Shown here piece after piece: positions 19,441 to 28,679 of a stretch of 64,000 bases of DNA. Position numbers and translations under genes: made by a program. The stretch spans positions 18,145 to 82,144 of the forward strand of contig JAAZAT010000081.1 in NCBI GenBank assembly GCA_012514185.1. Reading direction: 5' to 3'. This stretch comes from Spirochaetales bacterium (GTDB lineage: Bacteria > Spirochaetota > Spirochaetia > Sphaerochaetales > Sphaerochaetaceae). The first letter of the stretch is position 1. Each line of letters opens with the position of its first letter. The notes beneath the pieces are model-generated. The model ran no database searches. It saw only the letters and a program-made list of their open reading frames with translations, and was not told where the DNA came from.

Positions 19441-20045
19441 ACATCTATCAGCACTTTTCCGTCGTCGGCTTCTGCAACACCTATCTGGTAGCCTCCAAGA
19501 AGCATGGCGAAGCGTTGCTGATCGATCCCGGTCATGTCGACCTGGAACTGATCAACCTCATTGAATCGAACAACTACAAACTCAAGCACGTCCTTCTCAC
19601 CCACCGCCATCTCTCCCATCGGGAAGGGTTGGGAACCTTGCAAAAAATTTATGGGCTCAGCGTGCATGGATCATCCTTCAGCTCCTACGATTTCCCCTAC
19701 CAGCCGGTGGATGACCGCCAGATCCTGAACCTCTGCGACATGGAAATCGAAGTCATTCATGTTCCCGGCCACTCACTTGACAGCATGGTCTATAAAATCG
19801 ACCACGCATTGTTCACCGGAGACACCTTGATGTGTGGAAGAATCGGATCTACACCCGGCTACCGGGAGCAAACACTGCTGATCAATTCAATCAACCAGCG
19901 GCTGATGGGCTTGGATGAGAACTCCCTTATTTTTCCCGGTCATGGGACTGCAACAAAAATCCGCATCGAGCGGATGTTCAATCACGACCTGTTGCAGTTG
20001 GGAACGATCCAGACCGAACGCGAGCACTGGCGGGACGAGGAGTAG
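19437..20045 (+). CDS. Metallo-beta-lactamase-fold hydrolase with altered metal motif
   Basis: A 202 aa glyoxalase-II-like metallo-beta-lactamase-fold protein. It starts at TTG (19437), with GAGGAG 8 nt upstream, overlapping the previous stop by 3 nt; no ATG lies nearby. Family elements are LLIDPG, VPGHSLDSMVY, FTGDTLM and FPGHGT. The signature HxHxDH reads HRHLSH (in THRHLSHREG), so the aspartate that binds the second metal is serine. It may work with one metal or have a changed reaction. Its last 68 bp overlap the convergent pseudouridine synthase gene. Confidence 0.8.
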   Translation: MNIYQHFSVVGFCNTYLVASKKHGEALLIDPGHVDLELINLIESNNYKLKHVLLTHRHLSHREGLGTLQKIYGLSVHGSSFSSYDFPYQPVDDRQILNLCDMEIEVIHVPGHSLDSMVYKIDHALFTGDTLMCGRIGSTPGYREQTLLINSINQRLMGLDENSLIFPGHGTATKIRIERMFNHDLLQLGTIQTEREHWRDEE

Positions 20046-20967
20046 AGGCAAGCAAGGTCCTGAACCGCTGGGGCATCGGTGCGACAGAGCGAATGCGCTT
20101 GCCGCTTGAAGGACTGGAAACCTCAAGAATGAGTGCATGCAGCATCAGCGTCAAGCCTTCCGGCTTCCCATACAGCGGATCGCCGAGCAGCGGGTGGCCG
20201 ATGGACTTGAAATGAACCCGGATTTGATGGGTTCGTCCTGTAAACAATTCAATGCGGACCAGAGCGAAATTACGATACTGCCTGAGTACGGTAAAGTCGG
20301 TCCGAGCCTCCCTGCCCTCATCACAGCTGCAGGTGGTGTATTTTTTCCGGTCATTGGGATCGCGCTTGAGATTCGCCCTGATTGATCCAGTTTTTTCCTT
20401 GAACACACCCTTGGCAAGCGCAATATAGATTTTGCGTGTCGTACGGTCCTTGAATTGCAGGCTCAGATTCCTATGGCTCTGGCGATTGCGGGCAATCACC
20501 AAAACCCCGCTGGTATCCCTGTCCAGACGATGGACGATGCCCGGCCGCATCGCAAGTTCGAAATCCTCCTCATCATCCTCAAACGATGGGGAGAAATCTT
20601 GGCCGTACCGGAATAAAAGCGCATTGACCAGGGTGTGCTCATGGTTGCCGGCTGCCGGATGCACAACCATGCCCTGCTCCTTGTTGATGACCAGCATATC
20701 CTGGTCCTCATACAATACATCCAACGGGATGTCCTCTGCGACGATTCCCTCAAAGAAATCCTCTTGATAGTGTACTGTTATGTGATCGCCTTCCTTGACC
20801 AATCGACTTTTTTTCACCGGTTTTCCATTGAGGAAAAATTGGGTTCGTTCGTCGGATAACTGCGAACGGGAAACGCTTTCTTGCTGTGAGGCTGTATACG
20901 CATCGATTCGTTTCGGCTCCTGAATTGCACCAACAACCAAGGTAAACGTTTTTTCTTGGGTCGCCAT
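19978..20967 (-). CDS. RluA/RluD-family rRNA pseudouridine synthase
   Basis: A 329 aa synthase that converts uridines in rRNA or tRNA to pseudouridine. It has an N-terminal S4-type RNA-binding domain (VSRSQLSDERTQFFLNGKPVKKSRLVKEGD), then the catalytic motif HRLDRDTSG with the nucleophilic Asp, and FTGRTHQIRVHFKSIGHPLLGD. The start ATG at 20967 has GGAG 5 nt upstream. The last ~20 residues (RPASARVRSGSFPTATGRD) extend beyond the usual family end, exactly where the gene overlaps the opposite-strand gene, so the C-terminus may be a recent read-through extension. Confidence 0.92.
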   Translation of the reverse strand: MATQEKTFTLVVGAIQEPKRIDAYTASQQESVSRSQLSDERTQFFLNGKPVKKSRLVKEGDHITVHYQEDFFEGIVAEDIPLDVLYEDQDMLVINKEQGMVVHPAAGNHEHTLVNALLFRYGQDFSPSFEDDEEDFELAMRPGIVHRLDRDTSGVLVIARNRQSHRNLSLQFKDRTTRKIYIALAKGVFKEKTGSIRANLKRDPNDRKKYTTCSCDEGREARTDFTVLRQYRNFALVRIELFTGRTHQIRVHFKSIGHPLLGDPLYGKPEGLTLMLHALILEVSSPSSGKRIRSVAPMPQRFRTLLASTPRPASARVRSGSFPTATGRD

Positions 20968-21299
20968 CACTTCTCCCCCAGCTCACCGATGATGAAATCA
21001 GCCAAGCTGATGCCCAAGGAAAGCGATGCTGCTATTCCTCCCTGCACCAGAAACGATTGCAACTCACTGTCGGGAGGAGGAAGCACATTGGCTTTCCGGG
21101 CGGCCGAATACACCAGCATTGCAACAGGCAAGGTAATCACCAGCGATCCCAGAAACAGGGTCTCAGCGCGGCGAAGCTTGTACGTAAAGAGAGGAAACTC
21201 ATCCTTCTCATACGGAACATAGTCCTTCAGCGGCTCGGCGGCCAGCGGCAGCGAGGCACACAGGACAACCAAGCACAGGGTGAGCATGAATTTTCGCAT
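20967..21299 (-). CDS. Small exported or membrane protein
   Basis: A 110 aa protein with an N-terminal signal peptide (MRKFMLTLCLVVLCASLPLAAEP), one internal hydrophobic helix (LGSLVITLPVAMLVY) and a second weaker one near the C-terminus (GGIAASLSLGISLADFIIG). I do not recognise it. It overlaps yggS at its start and rluD-like at its stop by a base or so, so it belongs to the same operon. GGAGG lies 4 nt before the ATG at 21299; the ATG at 21302 is an alternative. Confidence 0.65.
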   Translation of the reverse strand: MRKFMLTLCLVVLCASLPLAAEPLKDYVPYEKDEFPLFTYKLRRAETLFLGSLVITLPVAMLVYSAARKANVLPPPDSELQSFLVQGGIAASLSLGISLADFIIGELGEK

Positions 21300-21994
21300 C
21301 ATCCCTCCCTTTGGCCGAAGAGGCGGGTGCCAACCCGTATGAGCGTGGAACCTTCAGCGATGGCATATCTGAAATCAGAGCTCATTCCCATGCTCAGTAC
21401 GGAGAAATCCAACTGGGGGAACCGCTGGTGTGCGCGAATGGAGGTTGTGCGGAGCAACGAGAAGGACCGGCGTATCTCCCTCTCATTTCCCAAGAGGGGG
21501 CCGATGGTCATCAGGCCTTGCACCTTGAGCTTGGAAAAGCAGGCTATCTCATCCAACGCATAAAACAATGCATCCTCGTTTTCAAAGCCACTCTTGCTCT
21601 CCTCGGGGGCGGTTTTCAACTCCAGGAGGATGGGAACAGGCTTGGAAGCGAGCGTTTCGAGTTTCTGTGCCAGCTTGAGCGAATCCACACTATCGATCCC
21701 ATCGAAAAGTTCAAGAGCTTTCTTCGCCTTGTTTGATTGCAGATGACCGATCAGATGTATGTTCATGCCATCCGGGCGTACAAGCGGGAGTTTCTGCTGT
21801 GCTTCCTGTACGCGATTCTCACCGAACACCATCTGCCCGAACGAATAGAGCTCTTTCATCGCCTCAAACGGATGAGTCTTGCTCACCGCCATCAAGGTGA
21901 TTTCTGAGGGATTTCTTCCTGCGTCGAGTGCTGCGCTTTCCAGTTCCGATAGCAATTCTTGGTAGTTCCTCTGTAGTTCAGTCACGTTTTGCAT
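21299..21994 (-). CDS. yggS: YggS/PLPBP family pyridoxal-phosphate homeostasis protein
   Basis: A 231 aa PLP-binding protein of the YggS/PROSC family, which buffers pyridoxal phosphate rather than catalysing a known reaction. The PLP lysine lies in LMAVSKTHP near residue 39, and HLIGHLQSNKAK and LSMGMSSDF (phosphate binding) follow. It overlaps the CmpB-like gene by 17 bp. GAGG lies 4 nt before the ATG. Confidence 0.94.
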   Translation of the reverse strand: MQNVTELQRNYQELLSELESAALDAGRNPSEITLMAVSKTHPFEAMKELYSFGQMVFGENRVQEAQQKLPLVRPDGMNIHLIGHLQSNKAKKALELFDGIDSVDSLKLAQKLETLASKPVPILLELKTAPEESKSGFENEDALFYALDEIACFSKLKVQGLMTIGPLLGNEREIRRSFSLLRTTSIRAHQRFPQLDFSVLSMGMSSDFRYAIAEGSTLIRVGTRLFGQREG

Positions 21995-22778
21995 GTCTCC
22001 TCATAGACTCTTTGCGTCGCTTTCTCCACTCTTTTGCCTGCTGTCTCAGATTCTCAAACTGAAGACGTTTTTCCTCATTGGAACTGGTGATCGAGGGGAA
22101 TGCATCCAATATTCTTCGTGAGGCTGCATCAAGACGCTGCTTCAGCTCCTCTCGTTCTGCATCCAACCGGAGGGCAAGCTGTTCCAGATGCTTGTTGCCG
22201 GAAAGCTTGGAGAGCAGGCCGAGCCGCTCTTCAATTTCCTTTGCTTTCTGCCTGAAGTCGCCAAACTGTTTTTGGAAAGCCGCCATCCGGAAAACGGAAC
22301 TGGTGGCATCGATGCTGACAACCACTACGATTGCGGTGGACAACCAATTGAGCAGTTGAGGCTCAATGCTTTGCATCATGTTTGATACATAGGGATGTAT
22401 GCCGTAGATTACGACCAAGCCCAACAGGCCGAACAAGGTTGAGTTGCGCAGGCAAACCCTGCCGTGAAGATTGAACCGATAGGTGCTGTAATCCCACAAT
22501 TTCGCATTAAACAGGCGTTCAAGCACATAGCTAGTCACATATTCGAGCATGCTGGTGAAAATGAAGGTAAGGACAAAAACAAGAAGCGGATGGGGGCTCT
22601 TGTATTGGAAGAGCAAGAGGATGATCAGTGATCCAAAACCATAGATCGGCAGATACGGACCATGCAGGAATCCACGGTTGACCAGCCGCTTCTCAAAGAA
22701 AGAGCAGTAGAGGACCTCTACAATATACCCAATGACAGCATAGCAAAAGAAATAACTGATGAGCAAATCCAATTGCAT
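21978..22778 (-). CDS. CmpB-type putative ABC transporter permease (PF06541-like)
   Basis: A 266 aa membrane protein. Five or so hydrophobic helices occupy the first ~170 residues, including the family features YAVIGYIVEVLYCSF, NRGFLHGPYLPIYGFG and WDYSTYRFNLHGRVCLRNS. A charged, coiled-coil cytoplasmic tail follows (RQKAKEIEERLGLLSKL to KEWRKRRKESMRRHAKRD). The family is named as an ABC permease but is usually found alone, as here. The start ATG at 22778 has GAGG 7 nt upstream. A promoter with -10 TATAGT and -35 TTGCCT (18 nt apart) precedes it. It is the first gene of a four-gene operon. Confidence 0.82.
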   Translation of the reverse strand: MQLDLLISYFFCYAVIGYIVEVLYCSFFEKRLVNRGFLHGPYLPIYGFGSLIILLLFQYKSPHPLLVFVLTFIFTSMLEYVTSYVLERLFNAKLWDYSTYRFNLHGRVCLRNSTLFGLLGLVVIYGIHPYVSNMMQSIEPQLLNWLSTAIVVVVSIDATSSVFRMAAFQKQFGDFRQKAKEIEERLGLLSKLSGNKHLEQLALRLDAEREELKQRLDAASRRILDAFPSITSSNEEKRLQFENLRQQAKEWRKRRKESMRRHAKRD

Positions 22779-22835
22779 TGCCAAACCTCGCTAGGTCACT
22801 ATACCCCAATCTCAATCAGAGAGGCAACGTCATAC

Positions 22836-22863
22836 AACAAAAAAACGTACCCGAAGGTACGTT
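22836..22863 (-). terminator. Terminator after tRNA-Val
   Basis: On the minus strand a perfect 8-bp hairpin, AACGTACC-TTCG-GGTACGTT, runs into a T tract. It lies 3 nt past the tRNA 3' end and ends its transcript before the CmpB-like gene. Confidence 0.85.
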
Positions 22864-22865
22864 GA

Positions 22866-22937
22866 TGACCGGAGAGGGATTTGAACCCCCGACCAGTTGC
22901 GTGTAAGGCAACCGCTCTCCCGCTGAGCTATCCGGCC
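22866..22937 (-). tRNA. tRNA-Val (anticodon TAC)
   Basis: A 72-nt cloverleaf. The acceptor GGCCGGA pairs with TCCGGTC, the D stem is GCTC/GAGC, the anticodon stem GTTGC/GCAAC encloses the loop CTTACAC, and the T arm is GGGGGTTCAAATCCC. The anticodon TAC reads valine codons. The CCA end is not encoded. A promoter TTGACA-N16-GATACG lies upstream at 22977-22950. Confidence 0.95.
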
Positions 22938-22949
22938 GACGAAAGTGAA

Positions 22950-22977
22950 CGTATCACAAAGATTGAAGAGATGTCAA
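22950..22977 (-). promoter_or_regulatory. tRNA-Val promoter
   Basis: Minus-strand TTGACA (22977-22972), 16 nt, GATACG (22955-22950), ending about 12 nt before the mature tRNA 5' end. Confidence 0.5.
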
Positions 22978-23009
22978 CCGCCTGCAGTCAATTGTCTGAA
23001 ATGGTTCCG

Positions 23010-23040
23010 AAAAAGGAGAGACAGGTGAATTAGTCACCTG
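23010..23040 (-). terminator. Terminator of the diguanylate cyclase gene
   Basis: The minus-strand hairpin CAGGTGA-CTAAT-TCACCTG contains the stop codon in its loop, and TTTTT follows 7 nt downstream. The gap before the T run makes this a moderate call. Confidence 0.45.
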
Positions 23041-25096
23041 CCGGAGAGCATTGAGGCTTGCCGCCCTTCTCTTGTTCGGAAGCTGGTACCTGTGTTTGCG
23101 CCATCAAGGCGACCAAGACAATCAATTTTGCAGGACGGTCATGGAACCGAACAAATTTTTCCTTATGCAGGATGCTCTTTCCCTCGTCATCGGTTGAGAC
23201 CCATAGTTGATAGTCGTCAGGGCCCAAGGGGGTGTTCCTGCACTCTGGACACACACTTTGCCTGTCATTGAGCACCTCGCAGCATCTTTTTCCGAGGTAG
23301 TCGCCGAACGGGGCATACCGCTGCCTCCCTGCCTTGTTGAGAAACAGCAATTCATGCGTGGATGCATCGCTCAGCGCAATCGTGTCGGGCAGGTTGTCAA
23401 GAATCCACTCATGGTTGGTCCAGGTTGGAGACTTTGCTGCATCCATCGAAACATCATACAACACACACTGATTCCTTCCCTGTTCCTTAGCCCGATAGAG
23501 TGCAAGATCTACATTTTGGTAGAGTTGGTCAAATCGAAGGGCAGGTTTCTCCTGATGGCAGACCCCCACCGAGCAGGTACAGTGCAACTCCATCAGCTTG
23601 TTGCGCGCGATGGTGTTGCACAACGATGCACCCAGAAGGTAGCCATGGGATGCAGTATCGCAATCGGGGACATAGACTACAAACTCATCGCCGCCGAGCC
23701 TGCCGATTATCGCTTCAGGGGGAAAGTGTGCAAGCAGGGTATCGGCAACCTGCTTGAGGATCTTGTCACCCCGGTCATGACCATAGCTGTCATTGATTTG
23801 CTTGAACAAATCGATATCGATGAGATAGAACGCACCCGATTTTTCTTGGCTTTCCAGCCTGTCGGCAATCATCTCTTCAAGAGAACTGCGATTGAACAAG
23901 CCGGTCAAGGAATCGCGCTGCGATCGTTCAACCAACAATTGCTGACGCATTTTTTCATCATTGATATCCTGGATGGCAATGTAGCCGATGGTCTGCGCCG
24001 TAGAGGAGGCGATGCTGAGATTGAACCTGACCCAGGGATACCCTTTTTCTACATACTGGGGATGCTGCATTCGAGCTTCGATGGAAAGCTCCTTTCGGCC
24101 AGACCTGAAAAATTCCCTCAGTTTTTTAGCGTCAGAAATCTCATCGAACAGAGGGAAAAACGAGCTTTCCACACTCGTGCGCAATACTTGTTCAAAAACT
24201 TCATACAAGTTGTTTTTGCCCTGCATGACTTTCCTGGTGGCTGCATCAGCAAGCACGGGACGACCGCTCTCCAAGTTGAATGCTGCAAAAAACGCCTTAT
24301 TATTGCCCAATACCTTCAGCCGGGTCTCTATCTCATCATGTACGTCCTGAAAGACCCCGATTGCACTGATGCTCCTTCCTTCCGTATCCTCCAAAAAGGA
24401 ATAACTGGAGCGTACATATCGATAGAGTCCGTCCCTGTTCTTGACGCGAAGAATGGAGTCGGGGGCGACGCCGCCCCTCAAGTCCTCAAAATCTTGTGTG
24501 AGCGTCTGTTCGAATGAAGGATGGACCAATTCCTGCTCTATCAGGTATGTTGCAGGATCAGTGGTGTTGATCGGTGGATGACCGCCTAAAATGGAGCGTG
24601 AGAGTGTTGTCACCCGATCTTCAGCAAGATGGTACTCCCACATCTCCAAGGTTGAATGGGAGAAAGCGAACTGCAGGCGGGCATTCTGCTGCTGAAGCAA
24701 CACACTGCTTTGATGTGCTTCGGTGGTATCGCTGGCAACGAAGTAATAGACCGGAAATTGGCCGTGAAAGCGTGCAAAACGGCCAAGCAGACGAATCCAA
24801 TGCTCCCCTTCGGCTTTGATGCGGAACTCAATATCAATGTCCCGATGACTTTTTTTCAACCTTGAGAACATCGAGCTGATGCGTTTTCTATCCTGCTGAT
24901 GGACTGCATCGAGCAGGTGCAACTCGGTATAGTTGTGATACTCGGCACTGCTGTAGCCGAGCAGCTTTGCCAAATTGCGGCTGAGGTAGGTCGCCTTGAT
25001 GGTATCACCCAATTCATATACGCCCACCCCGCCGGGCAGATTGTTGATCGAGAGGAAAGCCGCCGACTCATTGACCTTCCTCTGCACTTCTTTCAT
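23030..25096 (-). CDS. Diguanylate cyclase with PAS domains on both sides of GGDEF
   Basis: A ~688 aa signalling protein predicted to make cyclic di-GMP. Two PAS-like domains fill residues ~10-260, with PAC-like strands such as DIDIEFRIKAEGEHWIRLLG, and a further region to ~400. The GGDEF domain begins DSLTGLFNRSSLEEM and carries an intact GGDEF motif (GRLGGDEFVVYV). No RxxD inhibitory site is at the usual place five residues before it. A C-terminal PAS-like segment follows (LPDTIALSDASTHELLFLNKAG) with a CC and CPEC cysteine cluster that could bind metal or sense redox. No membrane segment is seen. The start could be ATG 25096 or GTG 25105. Confidence 0.88.
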   Translation of the reverse strand: MKEVQRKVNESAAFLSINNLPGGVGVYELGDTIKATYLSRNLAKLLGYSSAEYHNYTELHLLDAVHQQDRKRISSMFSRLKKSHRDIDIEFRIKAEGEHWIRLLGRFARFHGQFPVYYFVASDTTEAHQSSVLLQQQNARLQFAFSHSTLEMWEYHLAEDRVTTLSRSILGGHPPINTTDPATYLIEQELVHPSFEQTLTQDFEDLRGGVAPDSILRVKNRDGLYRYVRSSYSFLEDTEGRSISAIGVFQDVHDEIETRLKVLGNNKAFFAAFNLESGRPVLADAATRKVMQGKNNLYEVFEQVLRTSVESSFFPLFDEISDAKKLREFFRSGRKELSIEARMQHPQYVEKGYPWVRFNLSIASSTAQTIGYIAIQDINDEKMRQQLLVERSQRDSLTGLFNRSSLEEMIADRLESQEKSGAFYLIDIDLFKQINDSYGHDRGDKILKQVADTLLAHFPPEAIIGRLGGDEFVVYVPDCDTASHGYLLGASLCNTIARNKLMELHCTCSVGVCHQEKPALRFDQLYQNVDLALYRAKEQGRNQCVLYDVSMDAAKSPTWTNHEWILDNLPDTIALSDASTHELLFLNKAGRQRYAPFGDYLGKRCCEVLNDRQSVCPECRNTPLGPDDYQLWVSTDDEGKSILHKEKFVRFHDRPAKLIVLVALMAQTQVPASEQEKGGKPQCSPAGD

Positions 25097-25165
25097 ACCT
25101 CTCACACCCCTGCAGGTTAAAATTGTCCAATTATACCATATCAGGGGCGAAGGGTTGCAAGAATC

Positions 25166-26674
25166 TTACTTTTTGGGAATATCGTTGGAATCCTTGAGCA
25201 TGACATCGTGTGCACCGCCTTCGATGATCGAGGTGGATGAAACCAGTGTCAACTTGGCCTTGTGTTGCAGCTCATCGATGCTCAAAGCCCCACAGTTGCA
25301 CATGGTTGAGGTGATTTTGCTCAGCGAGAGCTGCACATTGTCCTTCAGCGGTCCTGCATAGGGAACATAGGAATCAACTCCCTCGACAAAACTCAGCTTT
25401 CCGTCCCCACCCAGGTCGTATCGTTGCCAATTCCTTGCCCTTGCAGATCCTTCTCCCCAATATTCTTTCATATAGGAGCCCTTGACATTCACTTTTTCAG
25501 TCGGACTCTCATCAAAACGTGCGAAATACCTGCCAAGCATCAAGAAGTCTGCTCCCATGGCAAGGGCGAGCGTCATATGGTAGTCGTGCACGATGCCTCC
25601 GTCGCTGCAAATCGGCACGTACACCCCGGTTCTTTCAAAATACTCGTCCCTGGCCTTGGCGACCTCAATGAGGGCGGTCGCCTGTCCCCGGCCGATTCCC
25701 TTGGTTTCACGGGTGATGCAGATCGAGCCGCCGCCGATCCCGACCTTCACAAAGTCAGCCCCGCTCTCTGCCAGAAACAGAAATCCTTCGCGATCAACCA
25801 CATTGCCCGCTCCGACCTTCACCGATTCGCCGTACTTGTCCCTGATCCAGGTGAGGGTGCGCTTCTGCCACTCTGAAAAACCTTCAGAAGAGTCGATGCA
25901 CAGCACGTCGGCCCCACTTTTCACCAGCGCCGGAACCCGCTTTTCGTAATCGCGGGTGTTGATGCCGGCTCCGACAATATAGCGCTTCTGCCTGTCCAGC
26001 AGTTCATTCGGGTTTTCCTTGTGGCTCTCATAGTCCTTGCGGAATACAAAGAAGCGAAGGCGGTTTGACTCATCGACTATCGGCAGACTGTTCAGCTTAT
26101 GTTCCCAGATGATGTCATTCGCCTCAGAGAGAGTCACCCCCTCACGGGCATAGACCAAGCGTTCAAAGCCGGTCATGAATGAGGAAACCGGTGTGTCGTC
26201 GCTCATCCTGCTCGGCCGCCAGTCCCTTGATGAGACTACGCCCAACAGAATGCCGTTAGGACTGCCGTCATCGGTTACGGCGATGGTTGAATGGCCTTTC
26301 GCTTGTTTGAGGGCGATCAGGTCCTTGAGCGTCTGTTCGGGCCGGAGATTGGAATCGGAGGGAACAAAACCAGCCTTGAATGATTTGACTTTTGCCACCA
26401 TCGCACTCTGGTCCTCGATGCTCTGGCTGCAGTAGATGAAACTCAAGCCCCCTTCCCGCGCCAGCGCCTTGGCCATCTGTTCCCCGCTGACTGATTGCAT
26501 GATGGCGCTCACCAGGGGAATGTTCAGGTGCAAAGAAGGCTGTTCGCCCTTGGTGTATTTGACCAGCGGGGTTCTCAACGAAACGTTTTGAGGTATACAA
26601 TTGGTATCCGAATATCCCGGGACGAGCAGGTATTCACTGAATGTTCTGGATGGTTCGTCAAAAAAGTAGGCCAT
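25166..26674 (-). CDS. guaB: Inosine-5'-monophosphate dehydrogenase
   Basis: Oxidises IMP to XMP, the committed step of GMP synthesis, 502 aa. The catalytic loop reads [20 protein letters not shown], with the active Cys in the usual place but Gly where most IMPDHs have Pro (GIGPGS). Two CBS-like segments around residues 95-230 ([35 protein letters not shown]) separate it from GMP reductase. The flap is [14 protein letters not shown]. The start ATG at 26674 has AGGAG 7 nt upstream; the frame to 26734 is only open sequence. Confidence 0.93.
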   Translation of the reverse strand: MAYFFDEPSRTFSEYLLVPGYSDTNCIPQNVSLRTPLVKYTKGEQPSLHLNIPLVSAIMQSVSGEQMAKALAREGGLSFIYCSQSIEDQSAMVAKVKSFKAGFVPSDSNLRPEQTLKDLIALKQAKGHSTIAVTDDGSPNGILLGVVSSRDWRPSRMSDDTPVSSFMTGFERLVYAREGVTLSEANDIIWEHKLNSLPIVDESNRLRFFVFRKDYESHKENPNELLDRQKRYIVGAGINTRDYEKRVPALVKSGADVLCIDSSEGFSEWQKRTLTWIRDKYGESVKVGAGNVVDREGFLFLAESGADFVKVGIGGGSICITRETKGIGRGQATALIEVAKARDEYFERTGVYVPICSDGGIVHDYHMTLALAMGADFLMLGRYFARFDESPTEKVNVKGSYMKEYWGEGSARARNWQRYDLGGDGKLSFVEGVDSYVPYAGPLKDNVQLSLSKITSTMCNCGALSIDELQHKAKLTLVSSTSIIEGGAHDVMLKDSNDIPKK

Positions 26675-26731
26675 TACGCAACTCCTGAGAGGGTTTTGGC
26701 AATCTATTGTGACCAGAATAGGGAAAGAAAG

Positions 26732-26771
26732 CAAGCAGGATGCAACACATTTTCATGTATTTGTTGCATCC
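26732..26771 (-). terminator. Hairpin after the GH13 gene
   Basis: On the minus strand a perfect 10-bp stem, GGATGCAACA with TGTTGCATCC, and a ~14-nt loop are followed by T/C-rich TGCTTGCTTTCTTTC. It probably terminates the glycosidase transcript before guaB. The long loop and interrupted T tract leave some doubt. Confidence 0.5.
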
Positions 26772-26783
26772 CGCAGATGAAGG

Positions 26784-28646
26784 TTATCGTTTTGCGACAA
26801 ACAGCATGGATTCAAAAGGACCAAGGTCGACCTGCACGTGATCGGCCTCGATAACAACATCCCCGCCCATGCTCTCCTCCAGTGCAGAGAGGCAGAGCAT
26901 GGAATTGGAAATGCTCACCGTAGTGGAGGTTTCCGAGCGGCTGAGTACACACACAAGGGCAAGCTTGCTGTCATACCTTGCAAAAGCCAGATAGTGGTCG
27001 TCGCTGGCAAGAATCGACCAGCTTCCCTCTTTCAATGTCCGCCCATACCGCTTGCGCAAGTTTCCCAGTTGGATATAAAGGTCGAGAAAATCATGATTCC
27101 ACGCCTCTTCATTCCACTGCATGGGGTACCGGGCTCGCTCGACCGTTCCGTAGGGTCCTTTGAGTGCGATCTCATCCCCATAATAGATGTTGGGCATGCC
27201 AGGCAGAATGTACAGCAGACGCACAAGGCCTCGGTAAAGCGGCCAATTGAACAGTTCAGTGTTGTTGTAGAGCCTGGGGGTGTCGTGGCTGTTGATGAGA
27301 TTCATCTGCATGCCAAGCATCTGGGGCGGCATGGATTTCAAATGGCTTTGCAGGGCCTGTGCAAACTCGGTTCCGGTAAAGGGACGGGTTTTTGCGGGTT
27401 GATGACCCCATCCGTTCGTCAGATATCGGTCGGTTTCCCCCATCCACGACCGCATGGGACGGCTGCTTCCCAGATAGTTCATGGTTGCATCCCACATGTC
27501 GCCCTGTAAAAATGGTGTGGAATCAACCCAATCCTCGCCTACCAGATACGCCTGCGGATTCTCAGTCTTCACCGCCTTGCGCACCTCTCTCCAGATCTCT
27601 TCACACATTTGGTCCTTGCCCCTTCTGCCCACTTCACTGGCGACATCCAGCCGCCAGCCGTCCTGCAGGTAGGGAGGCTTCAAGAACGACCTCATCACCG
27701 AGTCGGGTGATCGATAGATGATGTCACGCAGCGTTTCACTGGTGTAGTTGAGCTGCGGCAAGGTGGGGACATCCTGCCAACATGCAACCGATCCATCCTC
27801 ATTGAAGTAGTAAAAACCCGCTTCCCTGCTGTTCGGATCAGCTAGGGCCTGCTTGTACCAGGGATGCTCGGTCCCCGTGTGATTTATGGAGATGTCGATG
27901 ATGATTTTCATGCCCTGGTCATGCAGGGCATTGCACAGGTGTGCAAACGCCTCATCACCTCCGAGCTTCTCATCGACATGGAAAAAGTCAATGCAGTCAT
28001 AGCGGTGGGTCGTGCGGGACCTGCCGATCGGGTTCAGGTACAAGGTATCGACGCCAAGCCTCTTGAAATAGTCGATGCTCGTTTCAATGCCAAGCAGATC
28101 GCCGTTGAAGAAATCGAGGCATCGCCCCTCTTCATACTCAAGCGGCTCTTCATCGAAGGAGTGCACACTCACAGTCCCGCCGTCGAAGGAGTATTCGTTC
28201 GGCTTCGCGCCGGCCTGCCGACCCCCTTTCTTGAACCTGTCAGGGAAAATTTGATAACAGGTGGCACCGCCCACCCAGGAAACCTCCTGCAGGTCGGCCC
28301 GCAGGGAAAAGCACTCCCTTAGGGGAGGCACCGAGGCTTTCAAACCTGCAGCACTATAGGAGTACGCACGGTCTTCGGCTTCCAGGAAGAAGTACCAATA
28401 CACCAGTTCATCCACCACCTGAAACGAGCCCTCATAGAGACAATACCCAGATGTCTGCACGTTTTGCATGACAACCTGCTTCTCCCTGCCAAGCTGAAAA
28501 CTGACCAAGCGCACGCCAAGCACTTGATCGGTCTCCCCGGTTTGTATTCGTATGGTTACCTGCTCCCCTTTCTTGGGGAACAGCGGCTGTACATAGACGG
28601 AGGAGACGTTGCTGTCCACTCCATTTTTCCAAGCATTCTGATCCAT
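26784..28646 (-). CDS. GH13 alpha-glucan hydrolase (neopullulanase/cyclomaltodextrinase type)
   Basis: A 620 aa cytoplasmic enzyme (no signal peptide) that splits maltodextrins or cyclodextrins. Residues 1-130 form the N-terminal beta-sandwich typical of this GH13 subgroup. The catalytic barrel follows: IFPDRF, YLNPIG, nucleophile Asp in DGWRLDVASEVG, acid/base Glu in LVGEDWVD, and third Asp in LINSHDTPR. A C-terminal beta domain ends the protein. It is transcribed away from a LacI-type regulator, with operator-like palindromes between. It would act on sugars imported by the MalEFG-like system at 61-64 kb. Confidence 0.9.
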   Translation of the reverse strand: MDQNAWKNGVDSNVSSVYVQPLFPKKGEQVTIRIQTGETDQVLGVRLVSFQLGREKQVVMQNVQTSGYCLYEGSFQVVDELVYWYFFLEAEDRAYSYSAAGLKASVPPLRECFSLRADLQEVSWVGGATCYQIFPDRFKKGGRQAGAKPNEYSFDGGTVSVHSFDEEPLEYEEGRCLDFFNGDLLGIETSIDYFKRLGVDTLYLNPIGRSRTTHRYDCIDFFHVDEKLGGDEAFAHLCNALHDQGMKIIIDISINHTGTEHPWYKQALADPNSREAGFYYFNEDGSVACWQDVPTLPQLNYTSETLRDIIYRSPDSVMRSFLKPPYLQDGWRLDVASEVGRRGKDQMCEEIWREVRKAVKTENPQAYLVGEDWVDSTPFLQGDMWDATMNYLGSSRPMRSWMGETDRYLTNGWGHQPAKTRPFTGTEFAQALQSHLKSMPPQMLGMQMNLINSHDTPRLYNNTELFNWPLYRGLVRLLYILPGMPNIYYGDEIALKGPYGTVERARYPMQWNEEAWNHDFLDLYIQLGNLRKRYGRTLKEGSWSILASDDHYLAFARYDSKLALVCVLSRSETSTTVSISNSMLCLSALEESMGGDVVIEADHVQVDLGPFESMLFVAKR

Positions 28647-28679
28647 AGGCTGCCTCTCTTAACCGTTGACTCATGAGGA

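Noticed and set aside
25166..26674. GMP reductase as an alternative identity for the IMPDH-family gene.
   Set aside because: A CBS-type insert and the EGV flap are present; GMP reductases are about 350 aa and lack them.
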